From Casuarius casuarius (lineage: Eukaryota > Chordata > Aves > Casuariiformes > Casuariidae): a stretch of DNA of 64,000 nt. The notes beneath the pieces were generated by a model. The model saw only the letters and a program-made list of their open reading frames with translations. It was not told the origin of the DNA and ran no database searches. How positions within the stretch are numbered: position 1 is the stretch's first letter; the number at the start of each line of letters is the position of its first letter. The DNA lies in the NCBI GenBank assembly GCA_003342895.1, contig PTFA01000009.1, forward strand, positions 8,452,677 to 8,516,676. Reading direction: 5' to 3'. Of the stretch, positions 9,513-24,999 are shown in pieces. Position numbers and translations under genes: made by a program.

Positions 9513-12500
9513 ATACCTTTGGGCAAAAGTGTAAACATACTTATATTCTCTATCAACCTCGGAAGCAACTTGCACCAGTAATGGCAAAGCAATAGGTAGA
9601 GAGTGCCAAAGTGGCACAGACAGTGTATTCAAATACAGATAGTATACTTATATTTAATAAGCACAGTGGGTGAGCAATTGGATTTGAAAGGGAAATTAAA
9701 TGGGCTGACCCGAGAGCAGAAGCATTTATTGTCTAGCTCTGTGCTTTCTATTCCGTGATTACTGCAAAGCTCTTTTATAAACCAATATGAAGGAACACGT
9801 TATTGTGACTGTGCAACAGTTAAGCATGGTAGCCCCAGCAGGAAATACAAAAACATAAAAAAGTCAAATTCAATCAGCTTTTACCTCCAAGCTTTTATAT
9901 TCTCTTTTCTTTTAATCTCCTTTCCTGTGTGATGCCTGCTTTAAGCCTACTACTATTTGCAATAATGCTATTTCTTGATGCCTGATAATACAATAAAGCA
10001 GAAAAATTAGCAGAGACTAAAAGGCAGACAGAGCTCATTCTAGCCTTCCCTAAGCTAAGCCAAGCCAAAAATAACTTTTTCATTAGAACCACAGACAGCT
10101 GATTATTCTCCAATCCCAAGATTAACTGAAAAGGAAACACAGGGAACAAAAATCTTCTTCAGAATGCTACTATTCTTTATTGATTATAGATGAAAACCAA
10201 CTTTGTGAGTTGAGGTCGTGATCACAACACCGAATATGAGATGCAGCCAAGAAAAACAAGTATGAAGTTTCCCTTATCTGATGAACTCTGGAAATCAGGC
10301 AAACAAAAATACTAAAACTGGGAAAATACTTGTCAAAGTCCTTGTGAAAATACTAGTGAATAGTTTCATCTTCTCTCCTCAATAAATGCTTTGTAGCATT
10401 TAGTCATTGAACCTCACACATTTTTACTGCTTCTAATGCAATTGTTAGAGACTTGCTCAAGAAGCTTCCCAGACATAAGCCCATGTTTCAAAATAGAATG
10501 CAAATCACCGAAACCACAAGTAAAATAAAACAGATTATCTAAGTGAGGAACAGAGGATATGAAAGCAGGACAAAGGGTGTCACAGGTAATTATAAAGATG
10601 CATCTGGTCCCTAGTTGCTTTTGACAAAGCCGTTTTTGTGATTTATGGCAGGTGCTTGTTTATAAACCTATTTCGGCACAGACACAGTGAAGCACATTCA
10701 TCATTCTGCCTGGTCTTCGTTATTGGATAAACGTCATTTAAACAGAACCTGAATCCAGACTTCTGATACCCTGACACAAAACCCAGGATCTTCTATTTAC
10801 CTGCATTTATTTATTTATTTCTGTTGACCTAAGGAAAGTGGGTTGTGTTTGACAAAGGGTCTACTCTTACCCCATGCTTAATTCAACAAGGAAAGGGAAT
10901 GTAAGCATGCTAGAGGTGAGGGAAAAAAAAATGTTAGCAAGCAATACCCCTTTTAATATTGGTATCTACTTTTTTCTGTCCTGCATTTGTTCTGTGGAAA
11001 TGCAAGATAATCAACATATGAGCTTTAATGGCTAACCTCTGGCAAATAAACTGAATCAGCTAAAGTGTGCCTTTACCCTGCAGTTGTGTCCACTGAATAA
11101 AATATGGATCCACACTGCAACCTGTAAAAGAGTAATGGAGCTACTTTGGTTGCCTTTTTTCCCTTTTTTTTTCGTGTGTTGGCATAATTGAACTGACGTT
11201 CTCAAAAATTACTGAATGGAAACTATCCTGCCTGTTTCTGTAAGTCTGTCTATTTTACATGTGACATATTTCTAAATCTTGGACTCAAGTGGAAGAGAGA
11301 CGAAGCCACTATAGAAGGCTCCTCTACTGCATATCTGAACACATCTTTTCCAGCTTTTCCTTGAATCCAGTGTAAGGAAGCAAGTTCAGCTATCTTTGTA
11401 AAGAAGAGAGTAAAATGCAGCATTGGCTACTGATACAGTGCATATTAATTATTTTTCAAAAGCAGCTTCTCTCCCGTGCATTTTCTGATTTGAAGTTTGA
11501 CATTGTCCAAAAATGCTCGCATTCCATGCTAAGAAAACCCTGACCTGAGAAATTGCTCCATTACCGTAGTAGAGTTGTGCAGTCAATTCATGGGCTGAAT
11601 TTTTGTCTTTAGTTTTTTTGATTTTTATCTTCACAGAGTATTTCTTTGTGGAAACAAACACAAAGCCCAGCAAAAAACACGGAGAACTGAACCCTCCATA
11701 GATTGTTAGAATAAATATGTAAAACCCATCTTGCTGGGTAAGAGAAAGCTTCATAATGATATGGCCTGTTTTTGTACATTTGTACTGCCAGTAACCAGCT
11801 TGATATAGAAAAAGGAAGTTAACCGATTTTGAAATTATGCACCATGAAGTATATATTGAGGTTTTTAGGAAAAGCTATGGTAGTAGAAAGTACTTTTATT
11901 GTAGGGATAGTTAACTACCACAACTGGAATTACACCATCATTGTATGCTGAACTCACAGGATGCTGACACAACACTCACATCCAAAAAGGAATGAAAAGG
12001 TAGGGGAAAAAGAGGAGTAAGTACAATTCAACTGCATCACATCCCTACTTTGACTCAGTACATTTAATTATAAATTTGTTCAAGTAGTTTCCAAATTCTC
12101 AACTATTGTGGGACTGAAATAAGCCTGATATAGAACAAGAGACCAAGGAAAACATTTGGAAAAAAACAACCAACTCCCCCATTCCACTGCTGAAAAAGAT
12201 GTTTGGTTACAGTAAAATATCCACTAACATTTCTTTGTGAAAATAAAGCCAATATCCATAATCAGACAAAACATGCTACAATATTCTTCAAATTAGAGCA
12301 CTGATTGCAACAAGCAGAGTGTTAGGTCCCCACAGAGCCAAGAGTGTCATGGAAACAAAGGCAATCTCTATAACAAGCTGCTATGAGGAAGGTTTCCAGA
12401 CATCACAAGAGCAACTAAAGAGCAAGACCTCAAGACATTCTTTAAAAATAGTTAAAAGCATAGAAACCATCCTAGATGTAGAGTGCATCACCTCAGAGCC

Positions 12501-15500
12501 TGCTGACTGCGGATACGGATTGATGTTAACAGATTTTCTCTATGACCATGAGTACCAGCAACTTATGGGAAATATAAAGTAAAAATTAAAGGCAAGGTCT
12601 TCATCTAATGATGTAACTCCATGTATCAGACCAACAGAGCAAAACAGCTAATACTGTAAGGCTTGACGTAAAAACATTTTGGCAACAATGACGTTAACTA
12701 TCATAACGCTAGTTCTTGATCTGCAGAAGTCATTTCTTCACTTCCTGTCACGCATATAGGTTCCACTGTTGCCTCCTTCCAATGTAATTCGGTTGCTGAA
12801 TGGAAGTCAACTGGAATACTGCTTAACTGCAAATAAACACTCTTGTACTAATTGATTGTTTTAGCAAAAAAGCCATAAAGTTATTTAGAACATTTGCTCA
12901 TCATGAAATAACGTATTTGGCACATTCATACACATTTTGTGACACCTAGCTAGTGACAATCCATGCATTTCTCTCTAATTTCAAATATATTTGGAATGAA
13001 ATTACTTGCCAGTGAATACAAACAATTAATTCTTTGCTTGTGGATTGTTTGTGCCCAACTCACTACATACATTCAATATCTGAAATTCATACTAAATCGA
13101 AACACTTCTGCAGAAATACAAGGTGTATTTTAGCATAGCACCCTTGAAAAGAGAGCTGAAAAGGATATCAAGGAGCCATGTAGACCCTTTCCCTGTACGA
13201 GTACAGGGCTAGCTCTATCTGTATTGTTCCAGGTAGACGTTTATTCAACCTGTCTGCGAAGTGGTGGTGTGAAACAACCCTGAGCCAAAATTAGAGTTTT
13301 CAGGTCAGACTGCTCTGCCTTTTCATTAGAGTGAGCATACCACCCAGAATTTTTTTTTTTTCCAATTTCTAAACCACATTTGCTGTTGTTGTTATTACCT
13401 GGAACAAGGTAACCATTTTGATGGTAACTTAAATTTACCAGGTGAGTGAGGTTAAAGAAGAGGGCTTGAAACAAATCTTTCTTAAGCCCTTTGTGTCCTT
13501 ACAGGGTAGGTCCCTCCCTTCAGGTCTGCTTTTAACACAGCAGCTGTCAATCCATTCCGGAGCTGTACAGGCTGATATTAAACTGACCAATAGACAAACC
13601 ATCGCTTTTCCCGCTACAGACATGCATCATGTATGCATTTTTCAGTTTTCTGACAACTTGCTCACCCTCTACATGTTCTCAGAAATGTTGACTGCACATC
13701 CAGCCTACTCTCAGATGAAGTTCATCAGACTCACCTGATTTAAAACTAGTTTTCTGTTTTGTGTTCTTTCTTTGATCAAGAGGTTTTCTTTTTCCTCTGT
13801 ACTACTTTCTTCTATTCAGTTTAATTTTTAGTAAAGGTTGACGCAAAAAAAAAAAGACATTAAACTCTCTTAGGATCATCTGCCAACAGCTTTCACTCAG
13901 AGATGAGTACACAGACTGCAAGTCTGAGTAGGCCACTATACATACTGTGCAAGGGAAAGGAGGGTTCTTCTTCACTTGGCTACACTGCTGTACATCTTTG
14001 AAAGTGCCAGATACAGCAGCCAAATTTTACTGACAAATTCTACATACAGAGCTGTCTGGCATTAATGGAAGCACAAGAAGGGATTACTTGATTTTTGCAT
14101 TGCTAAATAAAATTGTATGTCCTGTATAATATTTCAAAGGAGGAACCTGTTTTTTAATATACATAAGATAAGCCCCAGAACCATACAGTTAAAATTCTAA
14201 CCATGAAATTCTGATGTACAAGCAAGTTACTTGTACTTTAAGAGATTATAAATCATGTTATATTTACTATATTTTTCAGAGACAGGCAGTTATTTCCAAT
14301 CATAAAAAAAAATATCTCCAAAGAGAATGCCTCACTACAAAGGACCACATGCAATAAGAGCAATAGACCACAGTCGCTATCCGCTATTAGTGTTTTATTT
14401 TGCATTATGCATTTTTTATAGGAGATTTACACTGCTTATTTCACTAGATTTTTAAAATCCTCATTCTTTTCAGGTCCTGCTGTAGCAGAGACTTCTTCAG
14501 GGATTTCAGTTTCTAGGTTACAGAACAAGCACTCCCCTTTCCTTAGGGCCTCACATCTATTTTTAAACCTAACCTCTTTCCAAATATCACATTTTCCACT
14601 TTCTGATGTAGGAAGAACCCTCTTCCTTTCAGCCTTAGCAATTAAAAACAATTCAAAAATAAATTCTCTCATCTTTTAGTCATATTTCTGCCCAGAATCA
14701 AAGGTTTTCTGAATTTTCAACTTGTACCTCCAAGAGCACTCTACCTAGTTTTTCACAAACAAGCTCACCTACATATACATATCAGATTATATTAATTTAT
14801 GAACAAATTCACAAGTGAGTAATAGGGTAGGGAATCACGGTCTGTCTTCACCAGAAGGAAATCATCATAAGGTGATACAGAGTATCAGTTCTAAGCTTAG
14901 CTCCCTGTTTTACCATGGAACCTGTTTAAAACTTGAAAGAGTACATGGAAACACTGACTGAATAAATGCCCCTATGCAAATAAACTGCCAGAGGTTCCTT
15001 ACATACCTCTTCCCTCCCCGCCCCCTCAGCCCCCCAAAAGGGAATTCTGACATTTCATCAGGATTTTGTGCTCAGAATTCTAATTAGGGGAACAGAGGGC
15101 ACCCAAAGGTCTGCAAATATTTCTCTTTTAGCTTATAGTGCAAAAATACTCTTTCCAACTGCTAGTACATTTTTCCGTAGAGATCAGATAAAAGCAAACA
15201 AAGCAGTGACTTGAAACACGTAACAAGAAAATGATTAATTGAGAATAGTATTTATACTTTAAGTAGCATTTAGGAATGAATGCTTTCCAAGGGATGACTT
15301 GTATCCCACAGTAAAAAACTTCCTTTTTCTTCATCTATAAGGGAATAACAATAGCTCTATTGTTGTGTTTCAGATGTCCAAACCTGGGAAAGGACCTTGC
15401 AAGATGTTGGTTTGAAGAGCATTTCCATGAAACAGAAATGGCTCTGGGAAGATTCTCTTTAAAAGAATTCTCACGAAGCTGCTGAAGAGAAACTGCTCCC

Positions 15501-15744
15501 TTGGGGCCTGTAAAACCTTGGGAACTTCAACAAAAGAAACCATTTTGATTTTCTGTGGCATTCTCAAAGACACAGATGTTTATAACAGCCTATATCTGGC
15601 CTACAGAATCCATATTCATTCATAATTACATTTTGATGAAAGGATGATACATGACAAGCAAGCTACCACCAGGCTACCATAAGATTTACAAAGATCAGCC
15701 TGGCTTGTTGACTACCGACTCTGATATAAATTCTGAGCTGGAGA

Positions 15745-15825
15745 GGTCTATCTCCATAGAGCTATATCTCTAGCATATAAATCCTCTGTATCTCCACATC
15801 TATATATAGATCTATATCTCTGGGA
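15745..15825. repeat. ATCT/ATAT-rich imperfect repeat
   Basis: tatctc and ctatat words recur, with a perfect 14-base palindrome atctatatatagat at 15798-15811. This is low-complexity sequence. Confidence 0.6.
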
Positions 15826-16439
15826 TGTTCCTTTGTATTTTTTCCCCAGTTCAGACTGCACACACACTCTGCAGCACCATGAGAGCAGAAAATTCTGACT
15901 CACTTCACAGCATACACTGAGCCCAAATTATAGCAGTCAAGGCTGAAGCTTCTACAGCATATTTGTCCTTTGCTTTCTTCCAGATGTTTACTTCCAGACA
16001 GAAATTTCCAAAAGCACTCTAAATTTTTTTGCGTTGAAAGATTAAAAGCTGTCTACCTAGAATTTTCCCTGATTATGGTTGACCAGTGAGAGACAGGCAT
16101 GAATTTCATAGCTTGCACATTTCCAGATGTTAGTAGGCACAGTTTCAGGTTCATGGAAAATACTTCACGAAGTTATCTGACAAAATGTAGGCTTTTATTT
16201 TGGTTAACCTTGGCTTCTTAAAAACTCAATAGAATGGATTAGGCTCATTTAGTGGTTGTTTCAGTTTATGTTTTAAGCATTTACCTTTATATAAGGTGAA
16301 TCAGCTTGGACAATGCAGTTGTCTACTGTGAGGTAAGGTGAATTCTACCTTATCTAGAAACAGACCGGAAGAGACTTTCAGCCACATAAAATAATTATAG
16401 AACACATGTTCACACCCCTCTGCTGTACAAGATAAAGCG

Positions 16440-17060
16440 TTCAAGAGGAGATCTTTCTAGTCCATTCCAGATCTAACCATCCTTACAAGTATAATGTTTT
16501 TATTCATAATGTCTAGCCTAAATTTCTTTTCTACATGTAATTCTCCACTCCACTGTAAAAAATAGTTTATTTCTTTTTTTGAATATTTGAAGATGGTTGT
16601 TTCATACCATCTCTAAGTAGCAATCCTTCCACTCTTAGATACACCTCAATAGTCTTAAAGACAAACCCCTTCACATCATACTGCAAAATTTAAGGATTCT
16701 GTAAAGCATCTCATACTTAAGCTCCACAGCAATCCCCAGATGTTCTGCCATAGAACCGCAAACTGTCACTTCCATATTCATTTGCATCCTGTATTCATGC
16801 AGATGATCTTTTGCAAGTATGAATTTTGTGTTTGATCTTAGTGAATTGCATCCATTATTTCTTCATTTTTCTTAAGATCATTTGAATCCCAAATCTGCCA
16901 TCCAACCTGCTTGCAACTCTTACCAACTTTTTGTCATATGTGGCTCTGAAGTCTGCACACTCATTCCATCATCCATGCTTTAAATGAAATTGTCAGTGGC
17001 CTCGATGGAAGCTGTGCTCCCCAGGCCACATCCTTAGTGAACTACAGTTAATTATGCTGT
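16440..17060 (-). mobile_element. ancient CR1/L3-type LINE remnant
   Basis: Read on the plus strand, this has the order of words found in the reverse complement of CR1/L3 LINEs. taatgtctagcctaaattt and a tatttgaagatggttg block come near the 3'UTR-proximal end. Then comes cttgcaactcttaccaactt, followed by gtctgcacactcattccatc, atgaaattgtcagtggcc and gtgctccccaggcc, which corresponds on the minus strand to the end of the reverse transcriptase region. It is heavily diverged, with no open frame and no visible target duplication. Such old fossils are common in bird, turtle and crocodile genomes. The family name is from memory of the consensus pattern and the edges are approximate. Confidence 0.55.
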
Positions 17061-20000
17061 TAGTTTTCCAATTAGCTTTCCAGTTTCCAATAATTTCATA
17101 TATACCACTTACCTACCTTAAAGAAGTAGCATAAAAAAGGTGAAACTCAAGTTCTGTGTTTTTTGGCCTGTCCGCAAGGCATGCTAACTTACAAAATGCA
17201 CCTCTCTTGCCTCTTTTCCTTCCAACTATGGAAACAAGCTTACTCCACATCTACCCCAAATGTATGGTTCCGCTTTCTAAACTTCTGAGGGCCTATTACC
17301 TCAAGGGCCCCAAGAAAAAAGAAACAATGCTATTTCGGTGTGTCACTTATCCCCTAGATTCCTAGGCCATGTGAAAGCCTTATAAAGAATTAGAAGGCAG
17401 TTTAGAACTGATTTTACCAGACACTTAACATATGGACATCAGCCCATGGGGAAACGGTACACAAAATCGGCATTTGGTATTAGTAGCAGAGTGCTTTTTG
17501 TTGGGCTTTTTAGAACTTTCAGAAACATGGGAAAACTATACAATATAGCCAAATTAATCCCTGATGCCTATTTTGACAACAAGTTATCTTTGTTGCACAA
17601 GTAAATTGACAGCTATCTAAAAAATTTTAAATACACGCCACTGATTTAGTTTCATATTTAATAAAAATGTGAGCATTCATTCTCTTAAAGTTGTGAAAAT
17701 AACATTACTGAATTACAATATGGCACAGGATTAAGATATGAAATTCAAAATAGCCTGGAGTGTCTGATAAGAATAATGTTGCACATGAAAGCAGAGTTTT
17801 GCTTCTTGTTTAACATGGTAAACACAATTTTTACTGATCTTTCTTCTGTCTTTCCTGCCTTCCCACTTCCTGCTCACAATGAAGCCTTCACCTTTGAAAT
17901 AAAGTAAATGTAAACATCCTCCATGCAGTCAGGAGGGATCCAGATAGAAGTTTATGAAAAGAGATAGTGGATATGTGCCAGAAAGGCTTGATACTGATTT
18001 AAATATTGCTAGTTCAAAGAACACTGCCTCTTTTTTCTGTTTTGTGGTTTTGAGCTGCATGTGTTTTATACTGATCCTGACCTTGCATTTTTGATCTTAA
18101 TAGGGAAATTGTAACTGGCACCATCAGAAGCAGGTATCTGCATTTGTTGCTACAGTGATGGACATGAAAGGACCTGAAGGGATTATCCAGCTTTTGCTTA
18201 CTTGAATTCTCATCGATAGAAGCAAGATGCTGTAACAAGGATATAGCCCAGGATACCACAGTGAAATGGCTATGTAAAAATGCATTCTTCTCCGAGTGGT
18301 TTGTGTACAAGAATTTTGCTGATGAGTTTGCACATTTTTATGCTCAGAGGACCAGAGACGGAATAGGGGAGGCCCTCTATGGGGACAAAGGCCTTTCTGA
18401 GAGGGACCAGTTCAATGTGTTCAAGCCTGAGAGTCTGACCTCGTATTTGTTGCTTTTCGTTTTGGTAGCGCTGGGTACATCAGAAAGTTTAAATGCAAAC
18501 AAGGAGCCTTTAATCTTTAACCCAACCACAAGAACTAGGAAACAGAAAGGTATCTATTTTAAATAATCAGGAATTCTTTCCCAAGCATTTCCATTAACTT
18601 AACCAAGCAGGAGCAGAGAGCTCCAGGCAGATGTAACAAATGGGAACAAAAAAACTTTAAAATCCAGCAGTTCATTAAATGTGCTTAAGAATCTGACTTG
18701 ATCATCAGGATTTTCATGAACCACTAGTTAAAAAACTTCCCCATTCAGCATGTTACCTACAGGAGGAAAAAGGTATAGCCAGGGAATCCAATAGACAAAA
18801 TGAAACAAAAAAAACAGAGAAGACAGGTTTGTTAAAGAAAAGGCAGCCTGCTACAGCACATAGACAAAAGTTATCATCAAACCAGCACTTAATCTTTGTA
18901 CCAACCTCTCCCTGTGGGAATGAAAGCTCGAAAGTACCTGCATCTTCCACATAATTGCTTGTTAACTGAGATTGGATCAATGAACAGTTCAAGTCCACTT
19001 TTTTTTCTTAAAACATCCTACATGCCTTTAACAGGTTTTAAATGGCAGTATTATTTTCAGTTAAAAAAGTTTAGTTCACGTCTAAGCTATGAGAATGACA
19101 GGTTATGAGTCTTTCTGCCACCTTTGCTTTGAGGTACAAACTTGTATGTTTGTCAGGTCCCCAATTTTAACAGTTTGCCCTGTGACATGAGTCACACTGG
19201 ACAGCTGTGAAGCCAATGGACCACACAATATCAATTACTTGGCAAAACACTGATTACCCTTTGTTCTGCACTATTAAAATGATGGGGATCCTAAAGCAGC
19301 ATCTTCCTCTTTGTGCAATCTTCACGGATCATCTAGCTGTATATCTGACCTCTGAAGCTGAGAAAAAAAAAGCAGCAGATGACAACAGCTATGGCTAAAT
19401 CGCATTCTTTGTCTGACTTCCTACATCTAAAAAAGAATTAGAAAATATTTAAGGATTGGAAGGAGCTGAGAGAAAACTTCATCTATCAGTGTAAAACATG
19501 ATAAAAAATAGCTGAGGAATAGTGTTACCAGACTAGCAACATGTTATTTTGATGCAAAGGGACTAAGCAGTGACCACGCAGGACATAAGGAACTGAATTG
19601 TAAATGTGGATTTTTTTTCATGGCGAGATCCACACGAGAAGATTGTACAGATCATTGGGCTTCATACTGTCAGTCTGCTCTGAAGGACAATGCTTTTAAC
19701 AGTATGACATTTGGGAAGTCCTAATCTTTTCAAGAGACAAATGCAACAAAGCAGAGACTTGTTTAATGTACATTGAAGATTTAAAATTTGGCTCACATAT
19801 GGCTGATGACTGGCGAAAGGAGGAAGAAGCCAGTAACTTAATATTCAGACTGCTCATTTGGTAAAATTTAAATCCACAAGAGAACATAAAAACGTCTCTA
19901 CTTTCCTACTTTTGAGATATTTATAATGTTATCTCAAATCTATTATGCATTTTATCTATTTCTATAGTTTGAAGGAGAGGCTAGAAGAAATAATTAAAAT

Positions 20001-23000
20001 AGATGTAGTTCAACATTACTACATTTTTTATTTCTGTTTGACTTCACCTGTTATTCTTATTTTTCCAAGAATTTTACATAGGTTACTGACAGTGTTAAAA
20101 CAGGATCTTTCTTTAAAAGATGAAGAATGGCAAATATATTATCAGCATTTAAGAAATAATAAAAATGATGCCAAATAGGAAAATCCTGCTGAAAAACAGC
20201 TTTGGTATTTGCTGATGCATCTTAATCCTCCTGTTCAGCAGATAATCATCCAGAAAGCTGTGGTGACTCAGCTCTTTCTGTATGAAGACATTAGATTTCT
20301 TGAACTCTTTTGATTGTATTTTAGGACTTAATATAAAAAAACCTAGAATTTTCTAGAATGGTCATTGGTCCTCTGACTAATAGGCAAAGATCAGCTGCCA
20401 TGCAAATTATTTTACTGGAACAACAAAATCTTTCTAACCCAAACAATATGAAAAATTACAAAAATTATAAAGATGTCCAAGTATAGATGATGTAATAATC
20501 CACACATTTTAATTTAACGTTTTTGCCTGCAGGCTTGACCATTTAACATGAAGGTAAAATGGCAAGTTTTAAGATGCATTACCCTATTCAACCTTCAATT
20601 TTAAACTGCAGCAATTGAGTAACTGCAGCAATCGAGTAACTACAGTTATACTTAAAATTTCTGTCTTACAGATGCAAATGAACCTTTTAAGTTTGCCAGA
20701 AAATGATAGGTCTTTTCATGCAGAAAGGAGAGAAAATGAGTTACATCTGTAAAACATACATGTGTAAATTTCCAAACTTGAGTAAACAAAGCAGCGTAAA
20801 CCTGTTCAATATACTACCTATGAGAAGACACCATCCAAGCTTAACATATACCAGCTTTTAAAGAACTTACTATAACTACTAAAAATCTCAATTATAACAA
20901 TCCTTTTTATGATAAGACTCAAACTACTTATAAACCTTCAAGGAGAGCAGCTGTATTAGCTAGCTTCAAAACTCTGAATTTCAGATATTAGTTTGCACAG
21001 TGAAATAAGTTTCTGATGCAACTTTCATAGGAAAGGGAACAAATTATTTTAAAGGACAGACTGAAATAAGAAAGAAATATTGTTAATTCTAGATCTGTTT
21101 AAACACATACAAAAACTTGATTACTAGGACTGACAGGAAATGCTTTCTGTGATAAATTTCTTGATATTGTAGGAAGTTACTTCTGTTCATTTTCCAAAAA
21201 AACCCTGGTAACTAGCCTGTGGAAATTAAAATTGGCATCCTCAGCTTCCTTGTTCATAAAATCAGATTTTTAGCAGGAACAACCTGCAAAACTATAATTA
21301 CTTGTTCAACAAAGCACACAGAACTTAGAGAACTCTAACTGCAGGAGTATCATAAAAAATCTGTAAGGAAAGTCCTTTATAGGCAGAATATCTCATTTAA
21401 TGATCAAAAATTACCATGATGACCTAAAGCTGCCCAATGTCAAGGTATGCAAATTAAGCCACCTTAGTCTGTTCCACCAAAATGGTCCTAACAGGCTGGC
21501 ACCCAGTGCCAGGGGGCAGCATCCCCACAGCGCACATTTTGTGGGGCACAACTCCCAGCTTAGCTGAAAGGAACCCGAGTCAGGCACTGCTCTGAGACTG
21601 CGCTGTGAACCAGAGCAAGGTAAATGGTAAGGTAAAAGCCCCAGCTGGCAAGGTAAAAAGGCCCATTTATTTCAAAACTGCCCTCCTGATCCAAACTGAC
21701 ACACTAATGTAAATGTATTTAATGAAATCTAAAAATCTGCTAACGTAGAGGAGGATGTGAGTGGTTTTCTGTACATGATATAGATGACCAGGAATCTATC
21801 ATGGAAAGCTTACTGTCATATGGAAGGCTTGCTGGAGGATACATAGATCTTCCCAGTAAGCACACCCTGATCTGTTCAGTAACAATTGTATTTCAAACGA
21901 GCAAGTTCAGATATAAGACACTTTAACAAATATAATACTAATGAATGAAAAGGGGAAGTAGGTGAAACACGAGACACCTCCCAAGAACAAGCTGTCACCA
22001 TCTCCTCTTGTGTTTGTAGAGAGGCACTGTGGAGACACATCTTAAGAATTAGTTTAAAACGTTGATGGAAGTGAAATTCAAGGATACTCTGTTGGCCACA
22101 CAATTCCTGCCAGCCCCTTCGGCAGGATCCAGAGGTGAGGATCAAGCTACCTTAAAAATATAGGCATCTGATGAATATTTTAATTTCTTTTGAAACTTAG
22201 GCTAAATCTAAAACCTTGGGAACTTCAGAACAAACTCCAAACCCTGCTTCCTTCCACAGCAAAGCTATCCTGGACGCACGACCTTAGAAATAGATGCATC
22301 TGTAAGAAAAGTTCCAAACAGAAAGCAGAAGGTGGCAGATCGAAATCTCAATGAAGTCTACTATGACTGTGCATTGATACCTATTATTACAGTGGTGTAT
22401 GCTTAAACATGTGTGTTACAGATGCAAACTCTGTATATTTATAAACCATACTTTATAATCAGGCATTTTAAAGCTCCATACATTAGCTAGATGGCTAGCA
22501 AGTCTGAATGAAATTAACAGACTGTGCAGACACACAGTGCTCTGTGCACTGTCCATATAGAAAGTCATTAGAAAATACAGCAAGCTCTCTACATGTAGGT
22601 TTAGCCTGAAAAGTATTAAGAAATGTCACTCCTTGGCAGCCTAAATACCTTATTAAGAGAAGCAGATCTGAGAAAGCCCTCATGCCAAACAGCCTGCGAC
22701 AGGCAACAACGCCATGCACATTCTCATTGGACACCTAGCATTACCATAAACAGCTTCTAGAGGAAAGGCAAGAAAGGTGGCAGGGTGAAATCTGTTTTAT
22801 CCAAGCAACCACATCACCAAAAACAAACAGCAAGCCTGCCTCAACAAGTAAAACAGTTCACGGAAAACCTAAGCCACAAGAGAGGGTTCAATACAGAAGT
22901 TGTAATAAATGTAGTTCATACATCTATACATCTATTTTATACAGTGCTAATAAGCACTGTTATATAAGAAATGATGTCAAACTAGTTGACTGTTAGCAAT

Positions 23001-24999
23001 GCTGTCTCTAAAAGCAATCAGAATAAAATGAGAACTTTAACTATACTTGGGCTGCCACAGAGCCCTCTTAATTGCTCTAAATGTTTTGCTTTCAATTAAA
23101 TTGAAGAAAAAATAATAGAACTAGAGTGCTCTACCATTTACAGTACTTGACTGAATACAATCTATGTAATCTATGTAGTATCCCCATTAGGAGAGTTCTC
23201 TGTAAGAAACCCTAGCGATTAAATCATATCCAGGAAGAGTGTACACTCCCATTGATATGGGAAGCTTTGATGAGATTTTAAAGAATTAGAACCACCAAGA
23301 GCTTTTATGAATAAGAACGATTTCTGAAGGCAGAACTGGCTTCAAAAATAATAAAAAGAACAGAACAAAACCCCCACCCCTCTCTGTATTTTTACCTTAA
23401 TGCATTTCATTTCCTTTTTGGTTCATTAACACCAATACCAGTTGTATCCATTTTCAGTCATTAGATATCAGTTCAGCACTTTTGTATGAACCTAGATTAA
23501 TGACCAGACCTTGCAATATCACTTATTCCCTCTGCCCCTTCCATCTCATTTCCTCAAAGGGAGCATTCCCAAACCACTGTTTGGAAAGTCATTTCTAATT
23601 TCTGTGGTTACATTTCCCCAAAGAGCTGCTGCTGATAGGAAAACCGCACTGGAGCAGCAACATAGTATAGCCAGCTTTTAGCTTTCACTGTGGTGTTTCA
23701 AGTTTGGCTCATCAAAACCAAGGCCAGGAAATGCATCCATCAAAATGGGGATCTCTTCCTAGAGATCTTGGAGAGACTGACTTGTACAACTATTTCTTTC
23801 AACAGTTTTAGAACCATTAGTACATGTAGAAAAGTGGAAGCTTATTGATAATACCAAATTGTCCACCACCTCGCCATACAGGCATCATTCCAAGATTAGG
23901 TTGTCATGTCAGACCATAACTGAAAAAGGTCCTGATTAACAAGATCAGCTGCAGTCTTCTCACATGGCCATAAGGTTGTAACGCAACCTACAGAGTTAGT
24001 AATTTTACAGGCTGCATTTTGTAATACATCAATGCAATGGACAGGCAACATGTTTGAATTCAGGTTTTACAATGCAACTTTTGTCCAGAATCAGGGAAAC
24101 ACAATTGTTCAAAGTAAAGACAGAAGGCCAAAACAATTGAGTGGAGATTTAGCATTATATTTTAACATCTTCATCTTCTTTATAATCTTAAATATCTTCT
24201 GCAAGGACCTCTAATTTAACTTAAGCTGGCTATCCTCAAATTCAACAGTGAGGCTGGAAGTTATAGGTGGTCCACCAGACAAGATGACAAAACATTACTG
24301 AAGCTCCCTGGTAAAGCTGACTCCAGGTCTGCAATCAACATCTTGCAGTTCACTATGATGTACCATATTAAAAACCATTTATTTTTTGTTAATGTAATAT
24401 TTTCAGATGTGCATGTTCAGACAACAAGCTCCTCTGAAACTGTCGTCTTATTTGTAAATCCTTCGTATTTCATGGATCATTGAGCTGAAAGATAAGTTCA
24501 TCAGAGGAAAACCAACACAATCATTTGCCCAGGGCAGAAAATACTGCTATAGAGGTACTCTTTCATCATCCTCATAAATTGATGACATGTAAAATTCTAA
24601 TTATAAACAAACAAAAATTTAAGCACTGGTGCTTTTTTGCCTTAGCAGAGAGAAATGGTATTGTGACTATGTGAAATTTAAAATAAATATATTTTAAGTT
24701 TCACAAATTCTAGTAAAAAGATGTCTGCAAGAAGGTATTTTATTGATGCTTTAATCTTCTTTGCAACAGGAAAGCTAAGGAAGGTTCATACTTCCATCCT
24801 TATAAGAATGGTTCTTCTATTAGAATTAAATCTGACCAGCATTTCCTTTTGCTTAGCAGAAGAGGACTGAATAAAAAAAGTTACAAATGCTTTTTGCATG
24901 TTTTGTTGATTTAATTTGGCATTGCCTTTTCGAAAATGGGCAAAAAAGTAGGTGCTGATAATATTTTCTGGTTAAAGACTGCAAATGGCTGTGGATCTC
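17061..24999. other. gene-free AT-rich stretch
   Basis: No gene recognised; the longest frames are about 100 codons and lack any domain. It contains a 17-bp tandem duplication (20604-20637) and a moderately GC-rich patch at 21480-21660 in which AAGGTAAA recurs three times. A weakly supported coding remnant begins just beyond the right edge. Otherwise nothing stands out. Confidence 0.5.
20604..20637. repeat. 17-bp tandem duplication
   Basis: aactgcagcaattgagt is followed by aactgcagcaatcgagt, which differs at one base. It is a small local duplication. Confidence 0.85.

Larger units (their letters stand above)
7434..16430. other. gene-free AT-rich stretch
   Basis: No gene recognised. The longest frames are 138 codons at 8638-9054 (plus) and 147 codons at 8692-9135 (minus). 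Both depend on the A/C-rich low-complexity tract at 8938-9031 and look accidental. Small simple repeats include a GA-rich tract (9481-9512), ATTT repeats (10805-10820), T12 (13350-13361) and an ATCT/ATAT-rich patch (15745-15825). No intact transposon is visible. Confidence 0.55.
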